Origin: Mucilaginibacter sp. UBA5151
Lineage (GTDB): Bacteria > Bacteroidota > Bacteroidia > Sphingobacteriales > Sphingobacteriaceae
Assembly (NCBI GenBank): GCA_002413785.1
Contig: DHXR01000066.1
Coordinates: 1 to 64,000 of the forward strand
Direction of reading: 5' to 3'
Length of the DNA: 64,000 nucleotides
Position numbers and translations under genes: made by a program. The notes under the pieces were generated by a model. It had not been told where the DNA came from and did not search any database. It saw nothing but the letters and a program-made list of their open reading frames with translations. Shown here in pieces: positions 32,738 through 40,705 of the stretch; the first letter of the stretch is position 1, and every line of letters starts with the position of its first letter.

Positions 32738-34036
32738 TTAATTTGTAATTTTAGCAACAGGAAGCCAGCTATCAATATAACCGCTTTTTGTTTCCAGTTC
32801 ATTTGCCGGTTTTGAGGCAATTGGATAGCGGCTCTCACGGGCGTCATTAACACCGGCAACAAAGGCCCAGTTGCCCCAGTTACTTGCCGGCGAGTAATCA
32901 ATCAGTTTCTCTTCGAAATAGGCAGCGCCTTTTTTCCAGTCAATCTTCAGGTCATTAATTAAATACCCGGCTGTGATTTGCCGGCTGTGGTTACTTATAA
33001 AGCCGGTAGCATTCAGTTCATGCATGATCGCGTCAACCAGGGGTACCCCGGTTTCGCCATTTTTCCAGCCTTCAAAAAGTATATCCTGGTTACCGGTTGC
33101 TATCGAATCTTTATCACTGTTAGCTGCGATAAATTTTTGCCCGTGTTTTTTAAACATAAACCTGAAATAGTCGCGCCATAGCAGGTCTAATAATAACGCA
33201 TTTGTATGATGGCTGTTTGAATCCTGGTGCTTAATAACCTCCCAATAAACCTGCCGTAGTGAGATACAGCCCATGGCTATCCAGGGTGAAAGTTTTGATG
33301 TATGATCATTAGACCCTGAATTTCGGGCGTTTTTGTTTTTATGCATCTGGTTGATATTTGAAAAATATTGCTTCAGCTGATCTAAAGCAACAGTTTCCCC
33401 TCCTGTAAAGGTATAAGCAGATCGTGGGTCGTCAACCGGTAAATCAAGTCCAAGCTCCTGTAAAGCCGGCAATTTTCCGGCATCGGGGATCACGGGAGTT
33501 TTCATAGAATCGGGGGTGCCGACGCATAAGCGTACATTACTGTCGCGTTCCACCTTCTTTTTAAAAACGGCAAAACTATCCGGTATATCCTTTATTGGGA
33601 ATGGCATGTCCTCTTTATGATAAAGGGTGTGGCCAATAAAATGCTTTAAATTTAGTTTGATCTTCCAGAGGGCCGTTTCAACCTGCTCGGAAATATCCGT
33701 TTCTTCATGCGCTACCTCGCGGTGATGATATACCTCATTAACATGATATTGCCCGGCAAGTTGTGGTAGTATAATGGCCGGGTTGCCTGTACGGACGACC
33801 AATTCGCCGCCTATATGCCGCAGGCTTTTGCGAAGGTCGGCAACCGACTCCAGCAGAAAACGCGCCCTTAAATTCCCTGTTTTTGAGTTACCGGAAGGGT
33901 TTTTCCTGAAATAAAAGGGATCAAAACAATAAACAGGTAATACTTTGTCTGCTTTTCGTATTGCTTCTACCAATATTTCATTATCACGGATACGTAAATC
34001 ATTTCTAAACCATACCAATATTATTCTTTCACTCAT
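32738..34036 (-). CDS. DASH-type cryptochrome / deoxyribodipyrimidine photolyase
   Basis: A 432-aa FAD-containing blue-light protein. The N-terminal antenna-binding domain starts LVWFRNDLRIRDNEIL. GHTLYHKEDMPFPIKDIPD near residues 135-155 is typical of the DASH group. The FAD-binding half has KLSPWIAMGCISLRQVYWE, LLWRDYFRFMFK and ASNWGNWAFVAGVND. DASH proteins repair cyclobutane dimers in single-stranded DNA and may also sense light. It stands alone downstream of no operon partner. Confidence 0.92.
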   Translation of the reverse strand: MSERIILVWFRNDLRIRDNEILVEAIRKADKVLPVYCFDPFYFRKNPSGNSKTGNLRARFLLESVADLRKSLRHIGGELVVRTGNPAIILPQLAGQYHVNEVYHHREVAHEETDISEQVETALWKIKLNLKHFIGHTLYHKEDMPFPIKDIPDSFAVFKKKVERDSNVRLCVGTPDSMKTPVIPDAGKLPALQELGLDLPVDDPRSAYTFTGGETVALDQLKQYFSNINQMHKNKNARNSGSNDHTSKLSPWIAMGCISLRQVYWEVIKHQDSNSHHTNALLLDLLWRDYFRFMFKKHGQKFIAANSDKDSIATGNQDILFEGWKNGETGVPLVDAIMHELNATGFISNHSRQITAGYLINDLKIDWKKGAAYFEEKLIDYSPASNWGNWAFVAGVNDARESRYPIASKPANELETKSGYIDSWLPVAKITN

Positions 34037-34289
34037 TTTAAACGTCGGTTTTGAATTGCAGGCAGCAAATTTGCAATAATTTTACACTTTATGCACGTTT
34101 TGTATTAATATTTGACAACGTGCTAACATTTATGTGTTGCCTCATTTAAATTCCAGTCACTAAATTATCCCTAATAGCCAGGCATATTACCTCTTTTGCA
34201 ATTTCCTCGAAATCCAATCGTTAATTATATATAAGTGTGACATTTGCATTAATGCATTGTCCTGATTTTATCCCATTAATCTATTTATC

Positions 34290-34952
34290 ATGGCTACAAT
34301 TGAAAGCATACAGAAAGCCTATATTGATTTTGTACTTACTGAAGGGGAACAACCAAAGTCTGTTTACATTTTTGCAAAGAAAAATAAGATGGCCGAAGAA
34401 GAATTTTACCGCTTTTTCGGTTCTTTTGATGTCATTGAGCAAAATATCTGGACAGGATTTGCTGTAAAAACCATTGCCGAAATAAAAACCCAGGAGGTTT
34501 GGCTGGAATATTCGGCCCGCGAAAAAGCATTATCGTTCTTTTACGCGTTTTTTGAGTTACTGAAGAGCAGCCGGAGCTTTGTGGTTTACAGCGTAAAAAA
34601 ACAGCCCAAAACATTTTCGACCCCTGCAATATTTAAAGGGATAAAAGATGTATTTGAAACATTTTGCCACGACCTGATTGTTGAAGGCCTGGCATCAAAC
34701 GAATTATCAGAGCGTAAGTTTTTTAGCAACCGCTATAAAGACGCCCTTTGGGTACAGTTGGTTTTTGTGCTGCATTTCTGGATAAACGATAATTCGACGG
34801 GGTTTGAAAAAACCGATGAGGCCATTGAAAAAGGCATCAACGTTACCTTTGATCTGTTTCAGCGTTCGCCCATTGATAACCTGATTGAGTATGGTAAGTT
34901 TTTAGCCCAACACGGCGGCATTAAAGAAAAAATGGGCTTTGGGAGTAACTAA
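34290..34952 (+). CDS. TetR-like transcriptional regulator
   Basis: A 220-aa protein with an N-terminal three-helix DNA-binding region; KSVYIFAKKNKMAEEEFYRFFGSFDVIEQNIW looks like the TetR helix-turn-helix and the following helix, though divergent. The rest is a TetR C-terminal ligand domain. It heads a rightward unit with a collapsed HAD gene and an ABC1-type kinase, a combination that recurs in related genomes from memory, so it may regulate that unit. The ligand is unknown. Confidence 0.8.
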   Translation: MATIESIQKAYIDFVLTEGEQPKSVYIFAKKNKMAEEEFYRFFGSFDVIEQNIWTGFAVKTIAEIKTQEVWLEYSAREKALSFFYAFFELLKSSRSFVVYSVKKQPKTFSTPAIFKGIKDVFETFCHDLIVEGLASNELSERKFFSNRYKDALWVQLVFVLHFWINDNSTGFEKTDEAIEKGINVTFDLFQRSPIDNLIEYGKFLAQHGGIKEKMGFGSN

Positions 34953-34978
34953 AGATATCAGCCAGCCAGGTTTTCAGG

Positions 34979-35063
34979 GCCTCACCCAACCCTCTCCAAA
35001 GGAGAGGGCTCCACAAGAGGCTGAAGTTCAAGTCCTCTCCTTTGGAGAGGATTTAGGTGAGGC
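34979..35063. mobile_element. 85-bp CCTCACC inverted-repeat element inserted before the HAD remnant
   Basis: GCCTCACCCAACCCTCTCC at the left and GGAGAGGATTTAGGTGAGGC at the right form terminal inverted repeats. Inner CTCTCCAAAGGAGAG and CTCTCCTTTGGAGAG are each palindromic. The element has no coding potential and looks like a MITE or a dispersed intergenic repeat. It directly adjoins a GGCGAAAT/ATTTCGCC hairpin and the start region of a broken HAD gene. Confidence 0.7.
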
Positions 35064-35076
35064 GAAATTGCATTTC

Positions 35077-35242
35077 GCCGCCATTTTTGATATGGATGGT
35101 ACCCTGATCGATAACACGCCTTATCATTATAAATCATAAAACGGTACACACCGTTGCTGAATTACATCCGGTTAACCTGGTGATAAATGATTATACAGCG
35201 TTGAGCGCACATATGCCCGCCGCATTATTTGAAAAACTTTAA
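35077..35242 (+). pseudogene. HAD phosphatase collapsed by an internal deletion
   Basis: Positions 35077-35139 encode AAIFDMDGTLIDNTPYHYKS then a stop: the exact N-terminal motif I of beta-phosphoglucomutase-like HAD enzymes. After a one-base frame change, 35147-35242 encodes HTVAELHPVNLVINDYTALS and ends at TAA: the usual C-terminal HAD ending (…DLVI.DF..L). The ~170 codons between them are missing. Its stop lies one base before the ATG of the ABC1 kinase, so it was once a coupled gene. The upstream 85-bp element replaced or displaced its start region. Confidence 0.75.
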
Positions 35243-35243
35243 G

Positions 35244-36572
35244 ATGAGTGATAACACAGCAAAAGAGCAAAACAGCATACCAACCTCCAAAGTTCAGCGC
35301 TCGGCCAAATTTGTAACAACCGGGCTGAAAGTAGGGGGTAACTATATTAAGCATTACTCCAAAAAACTTTTTAATCCCGAAATGGATAAAAGCGGGTTAA
35401 ACGAGGATAATGCCTCCGATATTTATGAATCACTAAGCGAACTGAAAGGCAGCGCGCTTAAAGTGGCGCAAATGCTGAGCATGGATAAAAATCTGCTGCC
35501 CCAGGCTTATACCGATAAGTTTTCGCAATCGCAGTACAACGCGCCGCCATTATCCGGGCCCCTGATCGTACAGACTTTCAGGAAATATTTCGGTAAAACA
35601 CCTGATAAAATTTATGATAAGTTCAATGTCCGCTCATCCAATGCCGCTTCTATAGGCCAGGTGCACCAGGCTGAGCTGAACGGTAAAAAGCTCGCGGTAA
35701 AAATACAATACCCGGGTGTGGGCGATTCTATTTCATCAGACCTTAAACTGGTAAAGCCATTTGCTTTCCGGCTGCTGGGCATGAGCGAAAAGGAACTGGA
35801 TGTTTACATGAAGGAAGTGGAAGAACGCTTGCTGGAAGAAACAGATTATGAACTGGAAGTGCGCCGCTCTATTCAATTTTCCGAAGCTTGCTCCGGCCTG
35901 GATAACGTGGTGTTTCCGAAATATTATCCCGAATTATCCAGCAAACGCATTATCACCATGGACTGGCTTGAAGGGAAGCACCTGCGCGAGTTTTTACAAA
36001 CCAATCCATCGCAGCAGTTACGCGACCTGATAGGGCAGGCCCTATGGGATTTTTACAATTTTCAGCAGCATGAACTCCGCGCCGTACATGCCGACCCGCA
36101 TCCCGGTAATTTTATGATCACCCCGGAAGGCAAGTTAGGCGTGATTGATTTCGGGTGTATAAAGGAAATGCCGGATGACTTTTACTACCCCTTCTTTTCC
36201 CTTACTTCAACGGGGCTGATGGACAACAGGGAAGAAACCATCAAAGCCTTCAGGCAACTGGAGATGATCCATCCGGATGATACGCCCGCTCAAATCGAAT
36301 TTTATTATACCATGTACAGGCAAATGATCGGCCTGTTTGCCAAGCCGTACATCACCGATCATTTCGACTTCGGACAAACAGTCTTTTTTGATGAACTGTA
36401 TGGTTTTGGCGAAAAAGTATCAAAAATGCCCGAATTTAAACAGGCCCGTGGCGTTAAGCATTTTATTTATGTGAACCGCACAAATTTCGGCCTGTACAAC
36501 ATATTGCATGAGCTGAAGGCGCAGGTAAAAACAGATACGTTCAAGCCGCATGTGGTGGAGCAGTTTGCTTAG
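35244..36572 (+). CDS. ABC1/UbiB-like (AarF) atypical kinase
   Basis: 442 aa from the ATG at 35244; a TTG five codons earlier is less likely. The ABC1 landmarks are present. The KxGQ motif is here LKVAQML (KVAQ at 73-76, Ala for Gly). The alanine-rich loop is NAASIGQVH (133-141), Lys is K153 in AVKIQYPG, the catalytic loop is HADPHPGN at 282-289 and DFG is at 302-304. UbiB-type proteins support quinone or lipid biosynthesis as ATPases. In a menaquinone-using Bacteroidota the role may be lipid-related. Coupled to the HAD remnant upstream. Confidence 0.92.
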   Translation: MSDNTAKEQNSIPTSKVQRSAKFVTTGLKVGGNYIKHYSKKLFNPEMDKSGLNEDNASDIYESLSELKGSALKVAQMLSMDKNLLPQAYTDKFSQSQYNAPPLSGPLIVQTFRKYFGKTPDKIYDKFNVRSSNAASIGQVHQAELNGKKLAVKIQYPGVGDSISSDLKLVKPFAFRLLGMSEKELDVYMKEVEERLLEETDYELEVRRSIQFSEACSGLDNVVFPKYYPELSSKRIITMDWLEGKHLREFLQTNPSQQLRDLIGQALWDFYNFQQHELRAVHADPHPGNFMITPEGKLGVIDFGCIKEMPDDFYYPFFSLTSTGLMDNREETIKAFRQLEMIHPDDTPAQIEFYYTMYRQMIGLFAKPYITDHFDFGQTVFFDELYGFGEKVSKMPEFKQARGVKHFIYVNRTNFGLYNILHELKAQVKTDTFKPHVVEQFA

Positions 36573-36581
36573 TTTGTGATT

Positions 36582-36614
36582 AGATTTGTCAACTTTTTAA
36601 AAGTTGACAAATCT
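36582..36614. repeat. 33-nt perfect palindrome, copy 4 (AGATTTGTCAA type)
   Basis: Arms AGATTTGTCAACTTTT and its exact complement around T, 10 nt after the ABC1 kinase stop. It differs from the 58435 copy at arm position 8 (T instead of A), and the other arm carries the matching change. Confidence 0.9.
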
Positions 36615-36657
36615 TTAATGTTTAATTCCCACTTTAGACAAATAAAAATCCAAAACT

Positions 36658-36972
36658 ATGCTCCTCAAAAACACCTTTGTACACCACGTTCATTTCTGGC
36701 TTAAAAATAAAGCAGATAAGCAGCAATTAATTGACGGACTTAATACATTGATGCCGATAGCACATATCCGCGATATACATATCGGCGTGCCTGCCGAAAC
36801 TTTCCGTGATGTGGTCGACCGCTCGTATGATGTGTCTCTGTTGATTTTGTTTGACAGCCCTGAAGCGCAGGAAGCCTACCAGATTGACCCAACCCATGTG
36901 CTTTTCGCCGAAAATGTGGCCAAACCATTATGCAGCCGGGTTGTTGTGCTTGATAATGTTAATGTTTTTTAG
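36658..36972 (+). CDS. Dabb (stress-responsive A/B barrel) domain protein
   Basis: A 104-aa dimeric ferredoxin-like barrel protein. FVHHVHFWLKNKADKQQLIDG at the start and SYDVSLLILFDSPEAQEAYQ followed by DPTHVLFAENV are characteristic of the Dabb family. The function is not established; members are small cytosolic proteins linked to stress or to ring-forming enzymes. It follows the ABC1 kinase by 85 bp. Confidence 0.88.
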   Translation: MLLKNTFVHHVHFWLKNKADKQQLIDGLNTLMPIAHIRDIHIGVPAETFRDVVDRSYDVSLLILFDSPEAQEAYQIDPTHVLFAENVAKPLCSRVVVLDNVNVF

Positions 36973-37138
36973 TTCATGGTTCATGGTTGATGGTTCATGG
37001 TAGCTGCAATCCAAGCTATGAACCATGAACTTCTCAGCTAATCGCACTTTTACCATGAACCATGAACTATGATCTATGAACCATGAACTTCTCAGCTAAT
37101 CGCACTTTTACCATGAACCATGATCTATGAACCATGAA
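36973..37138. repeat. ATGAACC-word repeat with a 58-bp tandem duplication
   Basis: Built from the words TTCATGGTT and AACCATGAA in both orientations. The piece from about 37021 to 37070 (containing CTTCTCAGCTAATCGCAC) is repeated with a period of 58 bp at about 37079. The last ATGAACC words supply the start codon of the next gene. Confidence 0.85.
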
Positions 37139-38041
37139 CCAAACAAGCACATCCTTCTAACCGGCGGCACGGGCCTCATCGGCAGGCGCCTGACTGAAAA
37201 ATTGTTTGAAAAGGGTTACCGGGTGAGCCATTTAAGCCGCTCAGCCGGTACAGATGCGCGGGTAACAACCTACCTGTGGGATATTGACAAGAGTGAGATA
37301 GACGAACATTGCATCGATGGCGTTAATATCATCGTGCATCTGGCAGGTGCTGGAATTGCCGATAAACCCTGGACCGAAAAGCGAAAAAAGGAACTCATCA
37401 ATAGCCGCACAAAATCCATAGTGTTAATCTATGATCTGCTCAGGAGGAGTAGCCACCGCGTAAATGCTGTTATTTCAGCCTCCGCCATTGGTTACTACGG
37501 TGACAGGGGCGATGAACTGATGACAGAGGACAGCACCCCATCAAACGACTTTATGGCAAACTGCAGTATAGCCTGGGAAGCTGGCGTTGATGAAGGCAGG
37601 AACCTGGGCCTTCGTATTGTAAAGTTCCGTACCGGCGTGGTGCTTGACAGGGGGGGCGCACTGGCTAAAATGGCAATGCCTGTAAAATATTTTGCCGGTT
37701 CGCCTTTGGGTGACGGGAAACAATGGATTTCCTGGATTCATTGGCAGGATGTAGTGGATATGTATCTTTTTGGGATAGAAAATGAAAGCCTTACCGGCAC
37801 TTATAATATGGTGGCCCCAAACCCGGTTACCAATAAGCAGCTCACCATAGCCATAGCCAAACAGCTGCATAAACCCCTTTGGCTGCCCAATGTGCCTGCA
37901 TTTTCTTTAAAACTATTGTTGGGCGAAATGAGCACCATTGTATTGGGAAGTACAAAAGTTTCGGCGAAAAAAATTGAAAACGCCGGGTTTAAGTTTAAAT
38001 ATCCCGGTATTGAAGCGGCGTTGAAGGAGATCTACGGATAA
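37127..38041 (+). CDS. TIGR01777 family NAD-dependent epimerase/dehydratase
   Basis: A 304-aa extended SDR-type protein (YfcH/cell-division-inhibitor SulA-like family). The NAD motif is LLTGGTGLIGRRL near 10-22. VIVHLAGAGIADKPWTEKRK and SASAIGYYGDRGDELMTE are family features, and the C-terminal DUF1731-type segment (LLGEMSTIVLGSTKVSAKKI) is present. The start ATG and first five codons (MNHEPN) come from the flanking ATGAACC repeat; the conserved region starts at KHILLTGG. No substrate is known. Confidence 0.9.
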   Translation: MNHEPNKHILLTGGTGLIGRRLTEKLFEKGYRVSHLSRSAGTDARVTTYLWDIDKSEIDEHCIDGVNIIVHLAGAGIADKPWTEKRKKELINSRTKSIVLIYDLLRRSSHRVNAVISASAIGYYGDRGDELMTEDSTPSNDFMANCSIAWEAGVDEGRNLGLRIVKFRTGVVLDRGGALAKMAMPVKYFAGSPLGDGKQWISWIHWQDVVDMYLFGIENESLTGTYNMVAPNPVTNKQLTIAIAKQLHKPLWLPNVPAFSLKLLLGEMSTIVLGSTKVSAKKIENAGFKFKYPGIEAALKEIYG

Positions 38042-38065
38042 ATCCATTGCGCTAAAATAGTGCAT

Positions 38066-38120
38066 AAAAAATGGGTTCCGGAATTTGCTGATTTCAGCAA
38101 ATATCCAAAACCCATTATTT
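38066..38120. terminator. Bidirectional terminator between the epimerase and FKBP genes
   Basis: Outer stem AATGGGTT/AACCCATT and inner stem ATTTGCTGA/TCAGCAAAT, with A- and T-runs on the two sides, placed between convergent genes. Confidence 0.8.
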
Positions 38121-38170
38121 TCGCAGTTGAACGGTGTTTGCAGGTTTTTAAAAAGGCGTTAACCCAAAGG

Positions 38171-39202
38171 TTAGGGCGTTACAGTTAAAATTTGCCACGT
38201 AAACCTTAAGCAACTGAAAGGAGGTATGCTTTGGTAACCCGGCACGCCGTAGCCTAACGGTGAAGGTATTAAAATTGAAATTTTAGTGCCTGCCACGGCA
38301 TGGTTTTCTAACGCGTCTCTAACAGCAGTTATATCATTGGCGATATTACCCGAAAAGACGTTAGTACCATTATACCCATAATCTTCAAGCGTTCCGTTAA
38401 AAAGTTGACCTGTATAGGTTGCAGTAATTGTGCTGTTATCAGTAATAGGGTTGTTAGTTGTGGCCGATGTTAATATTTTATAATAATAAGTTGCTGAATA
38501 AGGTACCTGTGGGGTAGAATATTTGCCGTTCCAATATACGATCGGATTCAACTGCTGTCCTACAGGTATGGGCACTTGCATTGTTACCGCTGTGTAACCG
38601 GTTAAATTGTTTGTTGCCATGTAATTTTTGATCACCTGGTCGTCGTAAGTCTGGAAATTATTAATTGCATGTACATAAAAATCCATGCATGCGTTGCCGG
38701 GAATTCTGTTGTTGGAAATCTGGCTGCTTCCTGACCCTGCTCCGTTAAGGCCATAAGCCAGGTGCGACGGTATAAGCACTCTGATGCTGGCATCAGGGTA
38801 TTTTAACAAATTATGCACCGCTGTACGCAGCCCTAAAGGAAGAGTGGTTGAAATATGCCCTACGTAGTCATAAAAATGATTGGTGACCGTATCAGATGAT
38901 ACAAACGTCCCGTCCAGCGTACGCTCGGTATAAACAAAAGCCACCAGAGAGGGGTAATCCAAAGGGGTAACGGGCTGTCCATTGATTGTTTGGGCCCCCG
39001 GGTTAAGCACCTGGTAGTAAATACCTGTAGTGTCACCGCCAATGGTGTCGCGTACCATCCCTGTTAAGCCATGTGCGGCTATATAGCTTTGTATCTGTTG
39101 GTTGTCGTATTGCTTAATGGTAAGCTGAATTTTATCTTTCCGGCATGATGTTAAGCCTAAAGCAGCGATTAAAAAAAAGGTAAGTATTACGGTTTGTTTC
39201 AT
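38171..39202 (-). CDS. Lipoprotein with two FKBP-like domains
   Basis: A 343-aa protein with a lipoprotein signal (lipobox LTSC, Cys at 20). Two FKBP-type regions follow. The first has the VRVLIPSHLAYGLNG-like segment (…SIRVLIPSHLAYGLNG…, near 142-157). The second has TATYTGQLFNGTLED and SILIPSPLGYGVPGY near the C terminus. Peptidyl-prolyl isomerase residues are only partly kept. It should sit in the outer membrane or periplasm as a folding factor. It is 54 bp downstream of a single-domain FKBP lipoprotein. Confidence 0.82.
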   Translation of the reverse strand: MKQTVILTFFLIAALGLTSCRKDKIQLTIKQYDNQQIQSYIAAHGLTGMVRDTIGGDTTGIYYQVLNPGAQTINGQPVTPLDYPSLVAFVYTERTLDGTFVSSDTVTNHFYDYVGHISTTLPLGLRTAVHNLLKYPDASIRVLIPSHLAYGLNGAGSGSSQISNNRIPGNACMDFYVHAINNFQTYDDQVIKNYMATNNLTGYTAVTMQVPIPVGQQLNPIVYWNGKYSTPQVPYSATYYYKILTSATTNNPITDNSTITATYTGQLFNGTLEDYGYNGTNVFSGNIANDITAVRDALENHAVAGTKISILIPSPLGYGVPGYQSIPPFSCLRFTWQILTVTP

Positions 39203-39256
39203 TTGTAAGTATTATTCGTTTTGCTTAATTCTAATGTTCTTTTGTTATAGTACCTT

Positions 39257-39772
39257 TTAATTAGTTACGTTGTAAAGTATAATATGAAAAACGAGCACTG
39301 CATTTGCAGGTAAACCCATATAGAGCTGCGGATAGGGGCCATAAGCATACCTCGATGGTATATACAGCGTTATCGCACCGCCATTTTGAATTTTGGCGTC
39401 CTCAATCCCCAACTGCCAACCCCTTATAACCGATCCCAACACATACGAGGGATGAAAGTTGTCCGTTGCTGCAAACGCTTTCCCCAGCGCACCGTTTGTT
39501 AAAGGCCAGCCTGTATAACCAACTGTAACCGAAGTTGAACTTGTATATAGCGCGTTGCCGGTCCCCAGGCTATCTGTTGTATAGTAAATGCCGGTTGAAG
39601 TCCCTGCCGAATCAACCACACTTGCCGTAATATTTTTACTTTTCAAATAAGCGGTTATTATTTTGTCGTCAATAGCCTGCCGGGCATTTATCTGGGCCAC
39701 CACATCCGTTGTTTTTGTACAGGCACTTAAACAAGCAGTAAAAAGCAATAAAATTAACAGTATCCTGTTCAT
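39257..39772 (-). CDS. FKBP-type peptidyl-prolyl isomerase lipoprotein
   Basis: A 171-aa protein with a lipobox LSAC (Cys at residue 18) and one FKBP domain. VGYTGWPLTNG, LGSVIRGWQLGIEDAKIQNGG-like (in pieces) and IPSRYAYGPY match the FKBP core, and LPANAVLVFHIILYNV is the closing strand. It should catalyse proline isomerisation in the periplasm. It is the first gene of a leftward pair with the double-FKBP lipoprotein. Confidence 0.88.
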   Translation of the reverse strand: MNRILLILLLFTACLSACTKTTDVVAQINARQAIDDKIITAYLKSKNITASVVDSAGTSTGIYYTTDSLGTGNALYTSSTSVTVGYTGWPLTNGALGKAFAATDNFHPSYVLGSVIRGWQLGIEDAKIQNGGAITLYIPSRYAYGPYPQLYMGLPANAVLVFHIILYNVTN

Positions 39773-39954
39773 CTGATCTCCAATCCGGTTTTTTTATGCC
39801 TTCTATTCAAACGGCAAATTTATTCTTTTATAATTCAAAAACAGCAGCTTAACATTTTTTAACAGTTATTAAGTTCAATCATTGAATCACAAGCCATAAA
39901 AGGACTGATTTTATGAACAAATAACGCTTATTTTTTTATAAACGTGTGTTAGTG

Positions 39955-40036
39955 TGTTAGTGAATAGTGAGTGGTGAAAAGTGAGTGGGAAATGCTGTTT
40001 GAATTTAATGCCTGTTCACCACTCACCATTCGCCAC
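39955..40036. repeat. GTGAGTGGTGAA-word inverted repeat
   Basis: AGTGAATAGTGAGTGGTG and similar words on the left, CACCACTCACCATTCGCCACTCAC-like words (in pieces) on the right, so the two sides pair. It lies directly downstream of the MarR stop codon. Confidence 0.7.
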
Positions 40037-40489
40037 TCACAAAGTATCAGGCTTAAAACTGATGGTGAGCTGATTTATTTTTTTGAGCATTTTTATTAAG
40101 TATTCCTTATCATTTTCGCTGATATGGGCGTTAAGGTAATTATTAAACTGCTTTACCAATGCCCGGGCCAGGCGCCGTTTCTCTTTACCGGTTTCTGTTA
40201 AATAAATTTTAACCGAGCGCTTGTCGCCTTCATTTGATTCCCGGTAAATCAATCCCGATTTTTCCAGCTGGCGCAGCATCCGTGAAAGACTGGTTGACTT
40301 AAGCCCGAGCAATGCCGCAGCCTGTGAAACCGTAGTGCCTTCCTTTTCATCAATATTGATAAGCAAATAACCTATTGATTGTGTTATGCCAAACTCAGTA
40401 ACCAACTGGTTGTACCTGTTAGCTACGGTTTGCCAAACTATTTTCAAAAAATAGTCAATAGTCTCCTGGTGTTTTACACTGCTTTGCAT
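40037..40489 (-). CDS. MarR-family transcriptional regulator
   Basis: A 150-aa winged-helix protein. TVSQAAALLGLKSTSLSRMLRQLEKSGL is the helix-turn-helix, and RESNEGDKRSVKIYLTETGKE is the beta-wing. Flanking helices form the dimer domain. MarR proteins usually repress adjacent genes in response to small ligands. The upstream neighbour is the SNF2 gene 217 bp away, and no other partner is close. Confidence 0.92.
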   Translation of the reverse strand: MQSSVKHQETIDYFLKIVWQTVANRYNQLVTEFGITQSIGYLLINIDEKEGTTVSQAAALLGLKSTSLSRMLRQLEKSGLIYRESNEGDKRSVKIYLTETGKEKRRLARALVKQFNNYLNAHISENDKEYLIKMLKKINQLTISFKPDTL

Positions 40490-40494
40490 ATTTT

Positions 40495-40560
40495 AGTTCA
40501 TAGTTGATGGTTCATAGTCCATAGTTCGTAGTTTATGGCTGCAATGGCCGATAGTGAATA
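40495..40560. repeat. TTCATAGTT-word repeat
   Basis: Words TTCATAGTTGATGGTTCATAG, TCCATAGTTCGTAG and TTTATGG follow each other upstream of MarR. Further on, ACGTTCC/GGAACGT at 40641-40658 forms a small perfect hairpin. Confidence 0.55.
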
Positions 40561-40705
40561 GAACCATTGCAAAACAGGGTCAAGTTAGCAAATATTATAT
40601 AATCAAAATCATGGAGGTGCAATCTTCGCGCCGTCACCAAACGTTCCTAACGGAACGTAAAGATGTGCGACATTTTGAATTACGCCCTACAAATTTGACA
40701 AAAAA

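Noticed and set aside
34939..35139. 66-aa gene with the HAD motif
   Set aside because: It starts in TetR, crosses the 85-bp element and ends after HAD motif I; it is a chance fusion over a pseudogene.
37021..37140. Possible CRISPR-like array
   Set aside because: Only two units with a 58-bp period, no distinct spacers and no cas genes; it is a tandem duplication of word repeats.
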